Positions 62,310 through 64,000 of a stretch of DNA of 64,000 nucleotides are shown here, piece after piece (within the stretch, counting starts at the first letter, position 1; every line of letters begins with the position of its first letter). The translations under genes were made by a program, and so were the position numbers. This DNA is from Cryobacterium inferilacus (GTDB lineage Bacteria; Actinomycetota; Actinomycetes; Actinomycetales; Microbacteriaceae): positions 55,509 through 119,508 of the forward strand of contig NZ_JAIEUL010000014.1 in assembly GCF_019599185.1 (NCBI RefSeq), read 5' to 3'. The notes under the pieces are model-generated. The model did not search any database. It was not told the origin of the DNA and worked only from the letters and a program-made list of their open reading frames with translations.

Positions 62310-63881
62310 ATGCGCTGGAGTGGACAGGAACTGACAACCGAGCAGGCCGGGGCACTGCCAGGCCTGGCCCGGCTGAACAACCTCGTCCGCAGCGTGCGCA
62401 CCCCCGAGTTCGACGGCATCACCTTTCACGAGGTGCTCGCCAAGTCAGCCCTCAACCGGGTGCCCGGCCAAAGCGCCATGCCCTTCGGCTGGACCATCAA
62501 CCCCTACCGAGGCTGTTCCCACGCGTGCACGTACTGCCTGAGCCCCGAAACGCTCATCCTGATGGCGGATGGCCGACAGAAGCCGCTGTGGGACGTCAGG
62601 GTTGGCGAAGCCATCGTGGGCACCCGCACGGAAGGCAACTATCGGCGCTACGTGGAGACGACGGTTCTCGCAGCGTGGAATACGCGTAAGCGTGGCCACC
62701 GCATCACGCTCGCCGATGGCACCGAGATCGTTGCCAGTGGTGACCACCGTTTTCTCACCGATCGCGGCTGGAAATACGTCAGTGGCGCCATGACTGGCGA
62801 GGGGCAGAGGCCATTCCTCACCACGAATAACAAGCTCATGGGCTTCGGTTTGAATGGGCTGACCGAGACGACGCGAAAGCTGCGGATCACCGGCTCCGCC
62901 CTCAAGTCCGCCGCCAAGCTGCAGATCGTCTCCATCGAGGACCTCGGCACCACCATGGACATGATCGACATCACGACGGGAACCGGCGACTTCATCGCCA
63001 ACGGAGTCGTCAGCCACAACTGCTTTGCCCGACCCACCCACAACTACCTCGAGCTCAATGCCGGCAAGGACTTCGACAACGAGATCATCGTCAAGGTCAA
63101 CGTCGCCGAGGTTCTGCGCAAGGAGCTCGCCAAACCCAGCTGGGGCAAGCATCCGGTGGCTCTCGGCACCAACACCGACCCGTACCAGCGTGCCGAGGGA
63201 CGCTACCGGCTCATGCCCGGCATCATCGCCGCGCTCGCCGAGTCCGGCACCCCGTTCTCGATCCTCACCAAGGGCACCCTGCTGCGCCGCGACCTCGACC
63301 TGCTCGTCGAGGCCAGCCAACAGGTGCCCGTCGACCTGGCCATGTCCATCGCGATCTACGACGACGAACTGCAGCAGGCCGTCGAGCCCGGCACCCCGAG
63401 CACCAAGGCTCGCCTGGCCACGGTCAGCGCCATCCGCAATGCCGGCCTGGACTGCTCCGTCTTCATGATGCCGATCCTCCCGTTCCTCACCGACACCCGC
63501 GTCCACCTCGACGACGCCATGCGCCAGGCCAAGGCCGCCGGAGCCACCGGTGTGCTCTACAGCTCGCTCTACCTCAAGCCCGGCGTCAAGGAGTGGTACC
63601 TGCACTGGCTCGAACGCGACCACCCCGAGCTGCTGCCCCGCTACCGCGAGCTCTACGCCCGCGGCGCCTACGCCCCCAAGGAGTACCGGCAGTGGCTGGC
63701 CGCGCGCATCAACCCGCTGCTGCGCGCCCACGGCCTGCACCGCCGCCGCGAAGATCCGGCCACCGGCGGCATCCTCTCCACCGCGCTCACCCAGATGCCC
63801 GGTACCCCCACGGATGCGCCGCCCGGCACCTCCCTGCTCGCCGCCGAGCTGCCTCCCGAGCTCGCCCCCACCCTCTTCTAG
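62310..63881 (+). CDS. Rv2578c-type radical SAM protein interrupted by an intein
   Basis: The 523-codon gene encodes an N-extein of 75 residues, a 162-residue intein (62535-63020) and a C-extein of 286 residues; spliced product 361 aa. The radical SAM cluster motif is CSHACTYC. The first two Cys lie in the N-extein (codons at 62514, 62526), and the third is supplied after splicing by the Cys at 63021 that precedes FARPTHNYLE. The exteins match the Rv2578c family, distantly related to spore photoproduct lyase-like repair proteins: FDGITFHEVLAKSALNRVP and NTDPYQRAEGRYRLMPGIIAAL are seen. Start at 62310 is preferred because the alternative ATG at 62292 lies inside the SOS box. Confidence 0.92.
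   Translation: MRWSGQELTTEQAGALPGLARLNNLVRSVRTPEFDGITFHEVLAKSALNRVPGQSAMPFGWTINPYRGCSHACTYCLSPETLILMADGRQKPLWDVRVGEAIVGTRTEGNYRRYVETTVLAAWNTRKRGHRITLADGTEIVASGDHRFLTDRGWKYVSGAMTGEGQRPFLTTNNKLMGFGLNGLTETTRKLRITGSALKSAAKLQIVSIEDLGTTMDMIDITTGTGDFIANGVVSHNCFARPTHNYLELNAGKDFDNEIIVKVNVAEVLRKELAKPSWGKHPVALGTNTDPYQRAEGRYRLMPGIIAALAESGTPFSILTKGTLLRRDLDLLVEASQQVPVDLAMSIAIYDDELQQAVEPGTPSTKARLATVSAIRNAGLDCSVFMMPILPFLTDTRVHLDDAMRQAKAAGATGVLYSSLYLKPGVKEWYLHWLERDHPELLPRYRELYARGAYAPKEYRQWLAARINPLLRAHGLHRRREDPATGGILSTALTQMPGTPTDAPPGTSLLAAELPPELAPTLF
62535..63020 (+). mobile_element. Mini-intein in the radical SAM cluster motif
   Basis: The insert begins with Cys1 in CLSPETLILMADGRQKPLWD (block A) and has block B with ADGTEIVASGDHRFLTDRGW (the TxxH-type SGDH). 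It ends IDITTGTGDFIANGVVSHN (blocks F and G), followed by Cys+1. At 162 residues it has no room for a homing endonuclease, so it is a mini-intein that has lost or never had mobility. Its codons are visibly less GC-rich than the exteins (AAT, AAC, GAA, TTG runs), a sign of separate origin. All splicing residues (Cys1, block B His, terminal His-Asn, Cys+1) are present, so it should be active. Confidence 0.9.
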
Positions 63882-63952
63882 TCCCGCCCGTCCCGCCCCG
63901 GCTCCCCACGCCCAGTCGGGGGTGCATAACTAACACGAAAATAGACGTGAGG

Positions 63953-64000
63953 TCATGCTGCCGCCGGTGTGAGGGTGACGTCGTAGCCGAGTTTGCGGAG
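63953..64000 (-). CDS. C-terminal fragment of an unidentified protein (partial)
   Basis: The minus strand reads LRKLGYDVTLTPAAA then TGA (63955-63953), continuing beyond the window edge. Such an end is seen in some transposases, but 15 residues are too few to decide. The preceding 63882-63952 is less GC-rich (GCATAACTAACACGAAAATA) and could be an insertion-sequence end. Confidence 0.35.
   Translation of the reverse strand, partial: LRKLGYDVTLTPAAA

Overview
The window is about 64 kb of very GC-rich DNA. The third codon position is almost always G or C, GTG and TTG starts are common, and many genes overlap by 4 nt (ATGA, GTGA or TTGA). Gene content (DUF7882 protein, ECF42 sigma factor with a YCII partner, Rv2578c-type radical SAM protein, dispersed TGGTCGAGCTTGTCGAGACC repeats) points to an actinobacterium, most likely Microbacteriaceae, perhaps Cryobacterium or a close relative. 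The genus is inference only.

Layout. 0-7.5 kb: small membrane proteins, a Ktr/Trk potassium uptake pair, an ECF42 sigma factor with its YCII partner (minus strand), a DNA-binding/membrane fusion protein and an exported protein. 7.7-8.1 kb: tRNA-Ser(GGA) on the minus strand and a small SRP RNA gene with a clear promoter. 8.3-14.2 kb: a phosphoketolase - phosphate acetyltransferase - acetate kinase operon that turns sugar phosphates into acetate and ATP, closed by a good terminator. 14.3-25.2 kb: a stress and envelope region, with small membrane proteins, a PRC-barrel/DUF2382 protein, an SDR, a phosphatase and an NAD(P)HX dehydratase on the plus strand. On the minus strand it has a tight series of six genes: a coiled-coil protein, holin-X, DUF3618, BrkB, manganese catalase and a zinc alcohol dehydrogenase.

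25.5-25.9 kb is a mosaic of dispersed repeats. 25.9-36.3 kb is a LacI-controlled arabinogalactan-type utilisation locus: regulator, two 16-bp operators, two ABC permeases, a binding lipoprotein, GH51 arabinofuranosidase, and GH42 and GH35 beta-galactosidases. 36.5-39.9 kb carries dnaX and recR. 40.0-46.1 kb is a cebEFG-bglC-cebR type cellobiose locus with two CebR-like operators flanking a strong TTGACA-17-TAGTGT promoter. 46.2-48.6 kb carries lysC (with a likely internal beta-subunit start) and asd.

48.6-58.6 kb is the most interesting part. It holds a full-length GGDEF-EAL protein, a membrane histidine kinase, a degenerate GGDEF membrane protein, a lipoprotein, a processive family-2 glycosyltransferase, a phosphotransfer-like protein that lacks its histidine, a response regulator with a long linker, and a GH6 cellulase-like hydrolase. 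Together they look like a c-di-GMP-linked exopolysaccharide synthesis and trimming locus. 58.7-64 kb has mqo, a 122-bp tandem repeat, an MFS exporter, a REP-like palindrome region, and an intein-split Rv2578c-type radical SAM gene with a consensus SOS box at its start. The last 48 bases are the end of an unidentified minus-strand gene.

Two themes run through the window. Several genes start exactly 6 nt after a TAnnnT -10 element and so look leaderless. One gene (DUF7882) appears to use an AUC start codon. All calls were made by reading the sequence; no database search was run.
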